From NCBI GenBank assembly GCA_021203205.1, contig JAJQBQ010000016.1, forward strand, positions 51,658 to 115,657: a stretch of DNA of 64,000 nt, written 5' to 3'. This stretch comes from Lachnospiraceae bacterium (GTDB lineage: Bacteria; Bacillota; Clostridia; Lachnospirales; Lachnospiraceae). The position numbers and the translations under genes were made by a program. Of the stretch, positions 37,007 to 46,394 are shown piece by piece (positions within the stretch are counted from its first letter, which is position 1; each line of letters starts with the position of its first letter). Below the pieces are notes generated by a model, which saw only the letters and a list, made by a program, of their open reading frames with translations, was not told the DNA's origin and ran no database searches.

Positions 37007-37564
37007 TTATCTTTCCGATTCCGAAAATGTCATATTCCCTGTTGTTTTTCTATCAGTGTAGTATTGTCCAGATATTTCATTTGGATTATCAATGCAAAGC
37101 ATAGCGGTGCCGTAATGTATCTCACTTCGCTTTCTATATCCAGATTCTGGCGTATTGAGATAACTGTATATCAGTTGCTTTTCCCCTAACACTTCCTCAA
37201 TGGTAGCGGTTATTGATTTGCTCTTGCTTTCTGCAGTAACCATGGTTACATGAACCGTTAAAAGCGTTTGTTTGATTTCAATAGACGCTTTTCTTTCAAT
37301 TTCATCATATGTAGAGCAGACTACTCCTTCATAGTTACATTTTAACTTAGGAACCTTGCTTAGCGGATTATATTTCCATAGGAATCGTTCATAAATTGTC
37401 ATGATGATACTCGTTACACCTATCGCCTCACCTGCGAAACCAAAAAGGGTATATGCTGACAAGTTCGACACCAATTCAGGCCATGAAATCAAACAACGCA
37501 CCACAAATAATCCTGTCGCTACCCAAAGGCAATCTTTTAAATACTCTTTAATCTGATCTGTCAT
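37007..37564 (-). CDS. cap15: CBASS effector, Cap15-like
   Basis: A 185-aa protein. Two N-terminal membrane helices (residues about 13-30 and 38-62) are followed by a small beta-barrel: LKCNYEGVVCSTYDE, IEIKQTLLTVHVTMV, SITATIEEVLGEKQLIYSYL, IHYGTAML, GQYYTDRKTTGNMTF. This is the Cap15 pattern, in which the barrel senses a cyclic nucleotide and the helices assemble to disrupt the membrane. It follows the CD-NTase gene by 18 bp. After GNMTF the frame ends in SESER, while the +1 frame continues plausibly (DNSYGVYGKTTEKSEPELIE...) to a stop near 36923, hinting at a small C-terminal frameshift. Confidence 0.85.
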   Translation of the reverse strand: MTDQIKEYLKDCLWVATGLFVVRCLISWPELVSNLSAYTLFGFAGEAIGVTSIIMTIYERFLWKYNPLSKVPKLKCNYEGVVCSTYDEIERKASIEIKQTLLTVHVTMVTAESKSKSITATIEEVLGEKQLIYSYLNTPESGYRKRSEIHYGTAMLCIDNPNEISGQYYTDRKTTGNMTFSESER

Positions 37565-37582
37565 GCGTATCCTTCCCTTAAA

Positions 37583-38536
37583 TCAACTTGGATCATAAAC
37601 AAAGAAGCGTTGAAGTTCATCAATAAAATTTTTATATGCAACGACATCGCTCTGCGCCGGACATAATTTTTTAATTCCATTTACTTCGTAATAATAATCA
37701 AGCCTCCATATATTATCCTTTAGATATGATATTATTTCTCCAAATGCAAAGCCATATAGGTGCCATTTCATAAAGTATTCATCTGGTATGTTCCAGAGAA
37801 GTGATTCTAAGCCAAAAGAACTAACCTCATTAGCGCTAGAATAACCGCAGTCACTCATCAGGTATCTCATCTTCTTTATAATGCGAACCATACGCTTGTA
37901 ATAATAATTCGTACGATTATTTTTATTTCTGCCATTTGAGAGATGAATCAAAGGAAAATTAGTAGTCAATGATCCATCGTCAGCATAAATGTTAATTCCG
38001 TTCACATAATTAGAATAATCACCTTTGTCTGATCGGTCATAGTATTTTACCAGGATGCTTGGAACTGCATCTGCTTTTTTTCGGTACGTATTACCGTCAA
38101 TCTTCAAAGATTTATTACCTCGATGAACCTGAGCCGGAAATTTAATTTCCAAGGCACTTTCAGTTCTATTCTTTAATGTTACTGCTTCTTCTCTGTGAGA
38201 TGGCGAAGTTTGAGTGAATGGACTGCCAAATGCATAGTCGAAAATGTCTTCTCTTACAACAGCAACATCTACATCACTCTCTGTCCGCACACATGTGTTA
38301 TTAGCATATGAGCCTTGAACAAAAATATGTATCTTTTCAGAACTGTAGCTTTTCTCCATTCTGATTGCATAGGATAGAGTGTCATTTTCCAACACATCAA
38401 TGGAACGGCCATTATCGCTATAGCCAATATTCTTTAAAGCATCTCGAATAGCTTCAATAGCGTGCTTGCACTTTTCATCCTCCGTTTTGCTCAAGGGTGC
38501 TGCGTATAATTTAAGCGTGTCTTCTTTAAAATTCAT
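37583..38536 (-). CDS. CD-NTase (CBASS nucleotidyltransferase)
   Basis: A 317-aa protein of the SMODS/CD-NTase fold. G-S loop and first acidic pair: GSYANNTCVRTESDVDVAVV (residues about 68-87). The third acidic residue is in KKADAVPSIL. The C-terminal helical domain is of normal size. On phage infection such enzymes make a cyclic oligonucleotide that activates the effector next door. GGAGAAGTGA precedes the ATG. Product identity (which bases) cannot be read from sequence. Confidence 0.88.
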   Translation of the reverse strand: MNFKEDTLKLYAAPLSKTEDEKCKHAIEAIRDALKNIGYSDNGRSIDVLENDTLSYAIRMEKSYSSEKIHIFVQGSYANNTCVRTESDVDVAVVREDIFDYAFGSPFTQTSPSHREEAVTLKNRTESALEIKFPAQVHRGNKSLKIDGNTYRKKADAVPSILVKYYDRSDKGDYSNYVNGINIYADDGSLTTNFPLIHLSNGRNKNNRTNYYYKRMVRIIKKMRYLMSDCGYSSANEVSSFGLESLLWNIPDEYFMKWHLYGFAFGEIISYLKDNIWRLDYYYEVNGIKKLCPAQSDVVAYKNFIDELQRFFVYDPS

Positions 38537-38588
38537 TCACTTCTCCATTCTTTCATATTCTAAACTATGTAGCCGGTTCCCTTTCATC

Positions 38589-38860
38589 TCAATTCTCGTG
38601 GTTTGTCATAGCATCAAATTCATGTTTCCTAATGAAATCATCCGCTTGCGACATTTTCTCCATAGAATCTATAAACTTTTGGCCTGCCGCCATCATATTT
38701 TCAGCCTGATACCAGTCATCTGGTATAAACAGCTTTGTAATGGTGCCTGACACCATAAAGGTACCCATTTTGTACCGCCGAAAAATCTTTTGACCGGCTT
38801 CTTCCGAATATCAATCGCCGGGAGGTCTTTGCGTAATTTATTCTTCTTTCCGAACATCAT
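38589..38860 (-). pseudogene. Small frameshifted gene upstream of CBASS
   Basis: ATG at 38858-38860 after a strong GGGAGGT. The first frame starts MMFGKKNKLRKDLPAIDIRK, keeps sense to about KRFFGG, then ends at 38693. The +1 frame continues sensibly (MVSGTITKLFIPDDWYQAEN, MMAAGQKFIDSMEKMSQADD) to TGA at 38589-38591. The join would be near 38760-38770. Together about 85-90 aa. No family recognised. Confidence 0.5.
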
Positions 38861-38890
38861 GTGCTACCTCCCGGTTGTGTAATTAAATTG

Positions 38891-39106
38891 CTATAATCCT
38901 ACTTTATCTACGCCATAAACAGCTTCTTCATACGTGAAGCCTTCATATTCTAACTGCTTAATCAACTTGGAACGTGTAAAGTCTGAATATTCTAAATACG
39001 ACTTTGCTTTTTTCACCGCCTGTTCCTTCCAATCGGCACCGCAGTTGTCAGCTCCATAGGTAGCTTCTTCTTCCGTGAATCCTTCATACTCAAGTTGGTC
39101 GATCAA
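38891..39106 (-). pseudogene. Ltp-domain protein fragment
   Basis: Two copies of the Ltp (host cell surface-exposed lipoprotein) repeat: LIDQLEYEGFTEEEATYGAD, then NCGADWKEQAVKKAKSYLEY, then LIKQLEYEGFTYEEAVYGVD. No ATG; the reading continues upstream (SYRKSNSFSYTGLIDQL) into the end of the DUF262 gene without a start. In phages and their hosts Ltp proteins block superinfection; this is a headless remnant with a normal C-terminus. Confidence 0.65.
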
Positions 39107-39165
39107 TCCAGTATAGGAGAAGGAGTTAGATTTCCGGTACGACTTGCCCTGATATTGTTCTCCTT

Positions 39166-40923
39166 CTAAAATGTGGCATGCCTGGCAGCATCCAATTCAT
39201 TATCCTTAAGGAAAGAAATAAATCGATCCATAATCCTGTCGGTTCGGTCGATTATGTCAGTTTCTGTAAAATCGTTGACATTGGCAGCCAAATCGAGTAA
39301 TTCCTGAACCTTGGTTCCTTCTCTTTTCTGACCTCTGCTGTTGGTGAATCCGTTATAATATTTCTTCTTGTCCTCAAACCGATAATCCGCCGCGCGGATG
39401 TTGATGCGCTTTTCAAGAAGCGCCTTATTGCCGAGCGCCTCCAGATTCGAAGGATTCGAGAGGGATTTCTCCTTGTCCTGTCTGCTTCTGGCGAAAATAT
39501 GCTCGATTTCAAAAACATATTCAAGCGACAGAAGAGCCTGGCTGTCGTCAGTAAATGCCCACCATGTCAGCATGGCCTTTGTAATCGGTCGACCATTATT
39601 GAAACTGAAATTGTTGAACATGCTGCGAACTTTGTCTACATCGAAACGATAGTCTGCAAACGTCACAGGCTGGTCGTTTACGATGTTTACCATCTCTGCA
39701 TACACAGGGGTACGCAGAGCATTAACGCCAGGATTCGTCACGGCGTATGTCCAAATAAATCCCGTAATCTTATCGAGAAACTTTGCGAAAGCATCCTCTT
39801 CCAGATTTCCGTCTTTGTCGCGGTTCTGCATAAAGTATACCGATACAAAATAAGTCCACATGCTGTTTGGAGCATAATTCAGCACAAACAGTTTTCTCAA
39901 AATATTGATGGAGAATCTGTCTTTATCCTGATTCGAAACTTCGTTCCAGAAGTTGGCCAGTATAACAAGATTCTCAAATGTCTCTTCACTCTTTAAAAGA
40001 GCATAGCTGTCGCGCTCATAAAATTTGCGAAGAGCATCGGTGGTAGAGGATTTGATACCCATCTTTGCACGAACGAAATACATATAGCGAGTAAACAGTT
40101 CATCCATCGGAGTACCGGAAATGGGGTGGAATATTTTCTCGCAAAGTTCTTCGAGCTCTTTCCAGCGTTTGATGAAGGTATCCTTTTTGCCGATGGTAGA
40201 GTAGTACTTGTAAAACTGCGCCTTGAAGATATCTGCATCGGACAATGGCTTTCCACGGTCGTTCAGGGTAGAGAAAATACGGAGAGCTGTGTCCTGAGAT
40301 TCTGCTTCAATCGGAAGAAGGATACAGTTGTTCATGATTCTTGTGGGCAGGTACGCAAAATAGGTCGGATACTTGTCCAGAAAGGAATCAATGCAATTCT
40401 GAAAAAACCGATAATTCGTTGCATAGGGACTCTTCTGTCCCTTTTTGACTTCACCGGTTCTTAAAATTTCAAGAAACTCTTCCTTGGCATCGTCCGTGGC
40501 AACTTCTGAATCAATCTTCAAATCCTTCATATTTGGCTCATCGAATTCATCCGTTTTCCACAGGCATTGTTCAATATTCTTCTTTGTGGAGATGGATGCT
40601 TTATCCTGCATATGGCCAAATTTGGAGTAGAAAGCGCGAAGCAGAAGCATCAGCGTGGTCAGACGCTGCTGGCCGTCGATGACTTCCATACGTCCATCAT
40701 CGTTTTTGTAGGTAACGATTGGACCGAGAAAATATTCGCTATTGCTGTCAAATTCCGTGCGACCTTCGTCTGGAATGGCGAAAGAGAAGATGTCATCCCA
40801 CAGAGTCTGGCATTCGGTCTCTCCCCATGCATATGGCCGCTGGTAGTCTGGAATCAGGAAATCAGCTCGCTTATCCTGAAATAGACTTTTGATGGTCTTT
40901 TGATCAACATTTAACTTTGACAT
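39166..40923 (-). CDS. DUF262/DUF1524 protein (GmrSD-like)
   Basis: A 585-aa protein. DUF262: FLIPDYQRPYAWGETECQTL and EVIDGQQRLTTLMLLLRAFY (ParB-like NTPase signature near residue 80). DUF1524: FEIEHIFARSRQDKEKSLSN with the His-Asn-His pattern near 470, then NLEALGNKALLEKRINIRAA. Full-length GmrSD fusion layout: GmrSD cleaves DNA with modified bases. It lies 15 bp after the helicase gene, so it may serve with that R-M system. Confidence 0.88.
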   Translation of the reverse strand: MSKLNVDQKTIKSLFQDKRADFLIPDYQRPYAWGETECQTLWDDIFSFAIPDEGRTEFDSNSEYFLGPIVTYKNDDGRMEVIDGQQRLTTLMLLLRAFYSKFGHMQDKASISTKKNIEQCLWKTDEFDEPNMKDLKIDSEVATDDAKEEFLEILRTGEVKKGQKSPYATNYRFFQNCIDSFLDKYPTYFAYLPTRIMNNCILLPIEAESQDTALRIFSTLNDRGKPLSDADIFKAQFYKYYSTIGKKDTFIKRWKELEELCEKIFHPISGTPMDELFTRYMYFVRAKMGIKSSTTDALRKFYERDSYALLKSEETFENLVILANFWNEVSNQDKDRFSINILRKLFVLNYAPNSMWTYFVSVYFMQNRDKDGNLEEDAFAKFLDKITGFIWTYAVTNPGVNALRTPVYAEMVNIVNDQPVTFADYRFDVDKVRSMFNNFSFNNGRPITKAMLTWWAFTDDSQALLSLEYVFEIEHIFARSRQDKEKSLSNPSNLEALGNKALLEKRINIRAADYRFEDKKKYYNGFTNSRGQKREGTKVQELLDLAANVNDFTETDIIDRTDRIMDRFISFLKDNELDAARHATF

Positions 40924-40938
40924 AAGTAATGCCCTCCC

Positions 40939-43900
40939 TTACAAATCGAACAATTTTCGCATTTCCGCTTCCATCGTCCCGTTTTTGGCAAATTCAAGCG
41001 TGTCACAAAGACAGATGTTGTGTTTTTCAATATGTATATCGTCGCTGAATCCGAGAATGTACCGCAGACATATGCGGTATATGATTTCTGTCGGAGCGCA
41101 GCCATACACTTGCTTGGCAAAGATATGGTTCAGCCTTTCTGAATTATCAGGATAGAGCAGTCTCATACGTTTGCTTTGATAGAGCCTGGTCACGATTTCC
41201 GTTATGTACATTCCCGACTTCATATACAGGTCGGCAAAAGTTGCGTCTGGATCATCAAAGCAGCCAGGGTTTTCTTGCTCAAGCCTGTCCACCATATCTT
41301 TCACCACTTTTTTGGGCGTGAAAATTTGGTTGGTGCGCTGTGGGGGAATATAGTCAAAAATATCTCCCTCGTGATCCGGCTCAAAGTAGTTTGCCAAGTC
41401 GGCGCGTCTCTTCATAAATTCCACAACGGCATCGTTGAAGACAACCTCATCAAAAAGGTGTCCGTCAAAGTGTTTTGTCTCACCGTCATCTGTCGTATAA
41501 TCCCCGCCGTCGCGCAGCAGGCGGAACTGGTCGAGTGTTACACCTTGACCGTTCTGTGGGTTGACAGTAACTTCCCAGAAGACTTCCTCTGGTACAAGCG
41601 CGTCAAAGTTTGCAAGGGTAGTGTTTTCATTGCCGTAGGCCATAAGAAATGCGGGAATAGTACGGGAAAAACCGCGCAAATGATCTCGCACACTGCCCTC
41701 AATGGAATCCTTCTGCGCATTTAGCTTTTCGGTTTCGACCGTTTCAACGATTGTTTCCGCCGCTTTCTTCACGGTTTCATCACTATGAAGTTTTTCTTTA
41801 ATGTTGTCCAACATTTCTTGATAGCCCTGAAGGCGTCTGGCAGCGTACTCCTCATCGATTTGTGTGATTTCTACCATAGTGGCACCGGCATCTTGTGCTT
41901 CCTGAATTCTGTAATCGCGTTCCCTGGCAAGCTGATGGTCACGAATCGTATAGTCGCCATACTCGCGATCCACAACCGTGTCTGTCGTCTCCTGTATCTT
42001 ACGTTCAAGATGATTCTGAGTGGATTTTCTTAAAGCGTTGCCATACTGCTCTCTGGCAGAATCCATCAGCGTGTCCGCAATCGGTTTTGAGAATTGCTCG
42101 CGCAGCTTCTTGAGTTCATCTTTTTTCGGATTTGGGGTCAATTCTGCTTTCTTCTGCAATTCTTCAACAGCAGCTTCCAGCTGGTCTTCGACATCAGCGT
42201 ATACCTTGTCCCCGAAAAGGTCGCTTGCTGTGCCGATGACCTTTTCCTTCGGAATTTCAACTTCTCCATTTTCGTTCAGATTTAAAGCGTCTGCTGTAGT
42301 CTCATCCACAGGCACGGAAGCGAGAGGTTTCGGTTCTTCGATAGCCTGCATGTTGTTAATGATGTCGATAATCTCCTTAGGCGCACCGAAAATACCGCTG
42401 ATGTTTGCAAACAGGAAATTGGACATAAAGCCGCGCTCCACGACCTCTTTTGCATGGATATGGCGAGGAATTGTGAGGACTTTTTCGGCATCCAGTTCTA
42501 CCATCGAGCCTTCATCGTCTTCACCGTAAACAGGGAAGAAGTTAAGGAGTTCCCGCACATGCTGTTTTCTGCTGTCAAAGTCACCCTTATCACCGGAAGT
42601 TTCGGGAATCAGATCATTGGCAAACTGCTCAAAAATCATAAGGGTGCGGGCAGGGTCAAAGTCAAATACATATGCATTCTGCTTTCGGTAAGAATTACCG
42701 TCACTGTCTGTAAAAAGACACGGATTCTGCGCACGGAAAGCAGCCTGCATATACAGGGCAGGACTTGCCATATTGGAAAGCATGAGGACAGCTGTCCACT
42801 CTGGGATGGTAATGCCTGTGGTCAGCTGGCCTACGGAAAGAGTGATGGTTTTATCATGCTCGGAGATTGCCCTTACTACCTTATCGAAAGACTTTTCGTT
42901 CGCGTCATCATCATCCAGTTTCCCGTCTCCAGCAGCCAGAATAATTTCATAATCCTTGAATATAGGATGAAGTCTCAGTTTTTTTGCGAGCGCTTTTGCG
43001 CTGGCCACACGGTTTAAAATCCAGAATGTGTGCTTTAATTCATTGCGGAGTTCTGGGGTAGAGAAGGGGAACTTTTCCTGCCGAGTCATGGCATCGAGGA
43101 ATTTATCCACATCAGAATCGTGTATGAATTTCCCAGATTCATTTGTTGCGAAAAATTCATTCAGGTCAAAGGCGTATTCTTCCGTGTCATCATCTGCAAG
43201 TTCGATGCCTCTTTTTACCTTGTCCCGGACGATATCGGACATCTGATATGTAAAAAGAGAAAGGCGGGGCAGGTTAGCATACGGATTTTCCGTCTCGTTG
43301 GAATCGTCCCAGTCTCGCTTCTTTTTTTGCTCGTCGGCGTAAGTCCAGTTATAGATGGCGCTCTCCGGGAATTTGTCATTCGCGAGAGCCTTAAATGGCG
43401 TGCCGGAAAGGTGCAGTGTCCATTTACGGCGGATATGGTTAAATGCCGTGTCTGTTTTGTAGGTATCAACACCTTCATGAGCCTCATCTACAATCATGAC
43501 ATCCCAGGTCATGCCTTTTCCGTCCTCGTTTTGTAGTTCTGCAAGCTTGTCGATCTGGCCGCCAAAATAAAGGGAGCCTTTCAGGTCTTGCAGACTGACG
43601 AACTCAATGCATCCTTTTATGCTATCATCGTCATTTGGGGCAGCTATTGCACGATATTCTTCTCTGCTGTATACATACTTTTTGTCCCGGATGCCCTCCA
43701 CATTGCTTACAAAAATATAACCAGACTGTGGGCCAAAGAAGGTTTCATAATCGGAATACCAGGAATTCGCGATGGCAGGGCGGTTTGTCACGATAAGGAT
43801 ATTACGTGCGCCGAGTTTCATGCATAAATCATAGGCAGAGAGTGTTTTCCCAAAGCGGGGCTTTGCATTCCACAGAAATTCCGCTGATTCCCTACTGCCA

Positions 43901-44334
43901 AAATAATCTGCCGTTTGCTGCACAGCCTCTGTCTGCTCATCACGGAGCGTATAAGGAATTACAGCATCATAATCTTTTTCAGATAGTACGCCATGATTCT
44001 GCGTAAAATCTATAAAATTTCCACGGGCAGTGTTTGGCTCAATAAAAAACCATTCTGTACCCGCTTCACGAGAGACTCCAAGCTTTTTTAAGTAGGCATG
44101 GAAATCCTTATCTGTAAATGTTCCGTAGGGTTCCGTCATATATGCGGCACGTAATGCCCACCATGTTTTGTGTGCAACGCCTACGGTATGCGTTTGCTCC
44201 TTAATGCGTAATTCCACATCCCGCTCTGTAAAGCCTATCTTAGTCCAGCCATCATGTGCAGACACTCCTGGAGTGGTGTAGGCATAACACTGAGGAATGA
44301 CTTTTGAAGTTGTTTTAATACCAATTGCTGCCAT
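40939..44334 (-). CDS. GIY-YIG / SF2 helicase / methyltransferase-half fusion
   Basis: An 1131-aa protein. N-terminus: GIY-YIG/T5orf172-like nuclease (QCYAYTTPG, WTKIGFTERDVELRI). Helicase: KPRFGKTLSAYDLCMKLG near residue 158, MIVDEAHEG near 280, LHLSGTPFKAL, GQLTTGITIPEW. A long coiled coil follows (residues about 700-870). The last ~130 residues are the front half of an N6-adenine methyltransferase: motif X FTPKKVVKDMVDRLE near 1004, a motif-I-like DLYMKSGMYITEIV and DTLEFAKNGTMEAEMRKLFD at the very end. Motif IV is not in this protein but opens the neighbour at 44334-45380. ATG overlaps the neighbour's stop. Confidence 0.88.
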   Translation of the reverse strand: MAAIGIKTTSKVIPQCYAYTTPGVSAHDGWTKIGFTERDVELRIKEQTHTVGVAHKTWWALRAAYMTEPYGTFTDKDFHAYLKKLGVSREAGTEWFFIEPNTARGNFIDFTQNHGVLSEKDYDAVIPYTLRDEQTEAVQQTADYFGSRESAEFLWNAKPRFGKTLSAYDLCMKLGARNILIVTNRPAIANSWYSDYETFFGPQSGYIFVSNVEGIRDKKYVYSREEYRAIAAPNDDDSIKGCIEFVSLQDLKGSLYFGGQIDKLAELQNEDGKGMTWDVMIVDEAHEGVDTYKTDTAFNHIRRKWTLHLSGTPFKALANDKFPESAIYNWTYADEQKKKRDWDDSNETENPYANLPRLSLFTYQMSDIVRDKVKRGIELADDDTEEYAFDLNEFFATNESGKFIHDSDVDKFLDAMTRQEKFPFSTPELRNELKHTFWILNRVASAKALAKKLRLHPIFKDYEIILAAGDGKLDDDDANEKSFDKVVRAISEHDKTITLSVGQLTTGITIPEWTAVLMLSNMASPALYMQAAFRAQNPCLFTDSDGNSYRKQNAYVFDFDPARTLMIFEQFANDLIPETSGDKGDFDSRKQHVRELLNFFPVYGEDDEGSMVELDAEKVLTIPRHIHAKEVVERGFMSNFLFANISGIFGAPKEIIDIINNMQAIEEPKPLASVPVDETTADALNLNENGEVEIPKEKVIGTASDLFGDKVYADVEDQLEAAVEELQKKAELTPNPKKDELKKLREQFSKPIADTLMDSAREQYGNALRKSTQNHLERKIQETTDTVVDREYGDYTIRDHQLARERDYRIQEAQDAGATMVEITQIDEEYAARRLQGYQEMLDNIKEKLHSDETVKKAAETIVETVETEKLNAQKDSIEGSVRDHLRGFSRTIPAFLMAYGNENTTLANFDALVPEEVFWEVTVNPQNGQGVTLDQFRLLRDGGDYTTDDGETKHFDGHLFDEVVFNDAVVEFMKRRADLANYFEPDHEGDIFDYIPPQRTNQIFTPKKVVKDMVDRLEQENPGCFDDPDATFADLYMKSGMYITEIVTRLYQSKRMRLLYPDNSERLNHIFAKQVYGCAPTEIIYRICLRYILGFSDDIHIEKHNICLCDTLEFAKNGTMEAEMRKLFDL

Positions 44335-45380
44335 TATACCATCTCCTTTACGTGCGTTTCGATAAATTCAATCTCTTTTTCATCTAAGCCATACTTGCGA
44401 TATAGCTGTAAGTCAATCTCGTGTACTGTTTTCGCCCAGTCAATGTCGGAGAGCGGGGTGAAGTCTTGAAGGGGGACGTATTTCCAAACGGCTGGAGTTA
44501 GATGCTGAGTTGTTTTCAGTACACCTATCATTGCTCTTGCAAACTTGCTCATAACATATTTTTTCAAAGAATGAAGATTTTGAGCAGAATCCAAGTTGCC
44601 TATGCTAATGAATGTTTCTGTAGATCCGGTTGCTGGTTCCCCTTCTACTGGTGCTGTCAATATTTCACCAAATTCTCCGTTCCCATTAGCACTTGGAAGA
44701 AATAGTTTATAGGAATATAGATTATCTGGAGTGTTTACATAGTCAGCTCTAATATATTTGAATACTCTATTATTATTTTCGCGCCCCAGAATACGAATAT
44801 AATCATAGTTGTCTTCTGGCTTTTTGTCGAAAAATACTTGCGGCAACCTATCGAATATGTTCGTGGACATATCATATTTATGCCCCTTACTTAGTTGCGA
44901 TAATGCTTCAGGATGATCATCATGTAGCTTGTCGGTAAGTCGATATGCGGTACGCGTTATCACAGTATTTTCCATGCCATGAAACCCAACGCAATTGATA
45001 ACTTTATGTAAAATTACATTCATTTCTGGATATTTATTAAAAACCCTAATAGCCTCGTACTCCTTAGAATCATCATGATAAGTAATAGCAACTCCACCTT
45101 TAATTTCCGTGTTCGCGAAAACCTTGTGGCTGTCCTGCTCATAATAAAGCACTTTGAAATGTTCATCATATAACATTTTCCGATTCCATGCTTTTGGCGT
45201 GGATCCGGCATCAAAAAGGAATCTCGCGGGATGAATAAGTTCTACCTTTTCTGATATTTCAAAAGTGGCATCCATAAACTGATTGTAAACTGGTGCAGCA
45301 TAGGTCTTATTTCCATCAGATGTAAACTCCTCTTGGTACGGTGGATTTCCAATCACATAATCAAATAATTTTTTCCCCAT
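44334..45380 (-). CDS. Eco57I-type methyltransferase, motif IV half
   Basis: A 348-aa protein that begins at the catalytic motif: MGKKLFDYVIGNPPYQEEFT, NPPY at residues about 12-15. It continues as an Eco57I/PglX-type back half with target-recognition-like C-terminus (KYVMSKFARAMIGVLKTTQH, EIDLQLYRKYGL). No SAM-binding motif precedes NPPY, so it cannot be a complete methyltransferase alone. It must pair with a motif I half: either the C-terminus of the helicase protein or the 315-aa protein upstream. Confidence 0.85.
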   Translation of the reverse strand: MGKKLFDYVIGNPPYQEEFTSDGNKTYAAPVYNQFMDATFEISEKVELIHPARFLFDAGSTPKAWNRKMLYDEHFKVLYYEQDSHKVFANTEIKGGVAITYHDDSKEYEAIRVFNKYPEMNVILHKVINCVGFHGMENTVITRTAYRLTDKLHDDHPEALSQLSKGHKYDMSTNIFDRLPQVFFDKKPEDNYDYIRILGRENNNRVFKYIRADYVNTPDNLYSYKLFLPSANGNGEFGEILTAPVEGEPATGSTETFISIGNLDSAQNLHSLKKYVMSKFARAMIGVLKTTQHLTPAVWKYVPLQDFTPLSDIDWAKTVHEIDLQLYRKYGLDEKEIEFIETHVKEMV

Positions 45381-45383
45381 GAT

Positions 45384-46331
45384 TCACATCTCCTTCAAAT
45401 CCATAAATTGTAGCGAATACTTACTTCTCCAGTCAAATATTCTGCATGGCACCGCATCCGATGCGTTTTTACTTTCATCCTCAATACCAAGCATTTCAAA
45501 AATTGTCATCTGGCGGAATTCTTCGTATGGCTTTCCCAGCGGCACAGTATCTTTGAGACCATCCATTTGCCAGATGTTCCAGGCTATCTTGTTAGAAATA
45601 CGCTGCAACAACTTTTCTTCAGGCTGTTGCTCCCAGCGTTCTTCGTAATAATCCACGAATGTCAAGAGTAGATTGATTCGCGCGATTAGAACATTGTCGC
45701 CCTGATATTCATAACCATAGGAGGCCTCGAATGCGCGGATTGCCCATTTCAGCCATTCTTCATATGTATCGGTGTTTTCATTTACGATTCTCAGCTTTCT
45801 GTCAAGCATTCCGATGCGCTGTATCGGTGGGGCAATCAGTTCTCCTGTCGATACATCGTAGCGGGAGACAAGATACGGTGCTTCTCCGCAGGTAATTTCA
45901 AGTCGGCGGGAATCCACATATCGCTGCCACTTTTTGCGTTTTGGAAATTCGATTTTTCCCTCCGTCACCGTCCAAGAGTGATCCTCGTTCTCAGTATTAA
46001 ATACATTTTTTCGTCCGAACCAGTCCTCATCGAGGTTGTTGTTCATCCGATTACACAGCCACGAAGGAGTGAACACCTCGGCCTTTTTTCGTGTTCGCTC
46101 GGCTTGTGCCTCCTGCGATTTTTGTATGCGTGGACGAATAATATCGGCGTGCCTGAGTAGCAGAGTTGCGTCTATCTGCACCTTGTCCGAGAATCCTTCG
46201 CCATATTCCTCATAGGAGTCTGTCGCCCAGATGATATTTTTTTGAGTTGATTTATCTGAAAGCAATGTGCCAAGCACATTTGCAATTGGATAGTTGCTGA
46301 TATCTATCAGTTTCTCCACTGGGGGCCACAC
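45384..46331 (-). CDS. Restriction subunit M-like protein (motif X/I region)
   Basis: A 315-aa protein. Motif X-like AEVFTPSWLCNRMNNNLDED near residue 86 and LEITCGEAPYLVSRYD near 145, in place of a SAM-binding loop, with PPIQRIGMLDRKLRIVNENT. It ends FDWRSKYSLQFMDLKEM with no NPPY. Such proteins are annotated as restriction endonuclease subunit M or Eco57I-related. First gene of the R-M operon; 3-bp gap to the next. Role in SAM binding or in DNA recognition is open. Confidence 0.75.
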   Translation of the reverse strand: MWPPVEKLIDISNYPIANVLGTLLSDKSTQKNIIWATDSYEEYGEGFSDKVQIDATLLLRHADIIRPRIQKSQEAQAERTRKKAEVFTPSWLCNRMNNNLDEDWFGRKNVFNTENEDHSWTVTEGKIEFPKRKKWQRYVDSRRLEITCGEAPYLVSRYDVSTGELIAPPIQRIGMLDRKLRIVNENTDTYEEWLKWAIRAFEASYGYEYQGDNVLIARINLLLTFVDYYEERWEQQPEEKLLQRISNKIAWNIWQMDGLKDTVPLGKPYEEFRQMTIFEMLGIEDESKNASDAVPCRIFDWRSKYSLQFMDLKEM

Positions 46332-46394
46332 CTCCTTTCCGAGATTTATTATAATATTTTTCTGTCATGTCTTTCATCCTATCATGTCATTTAT

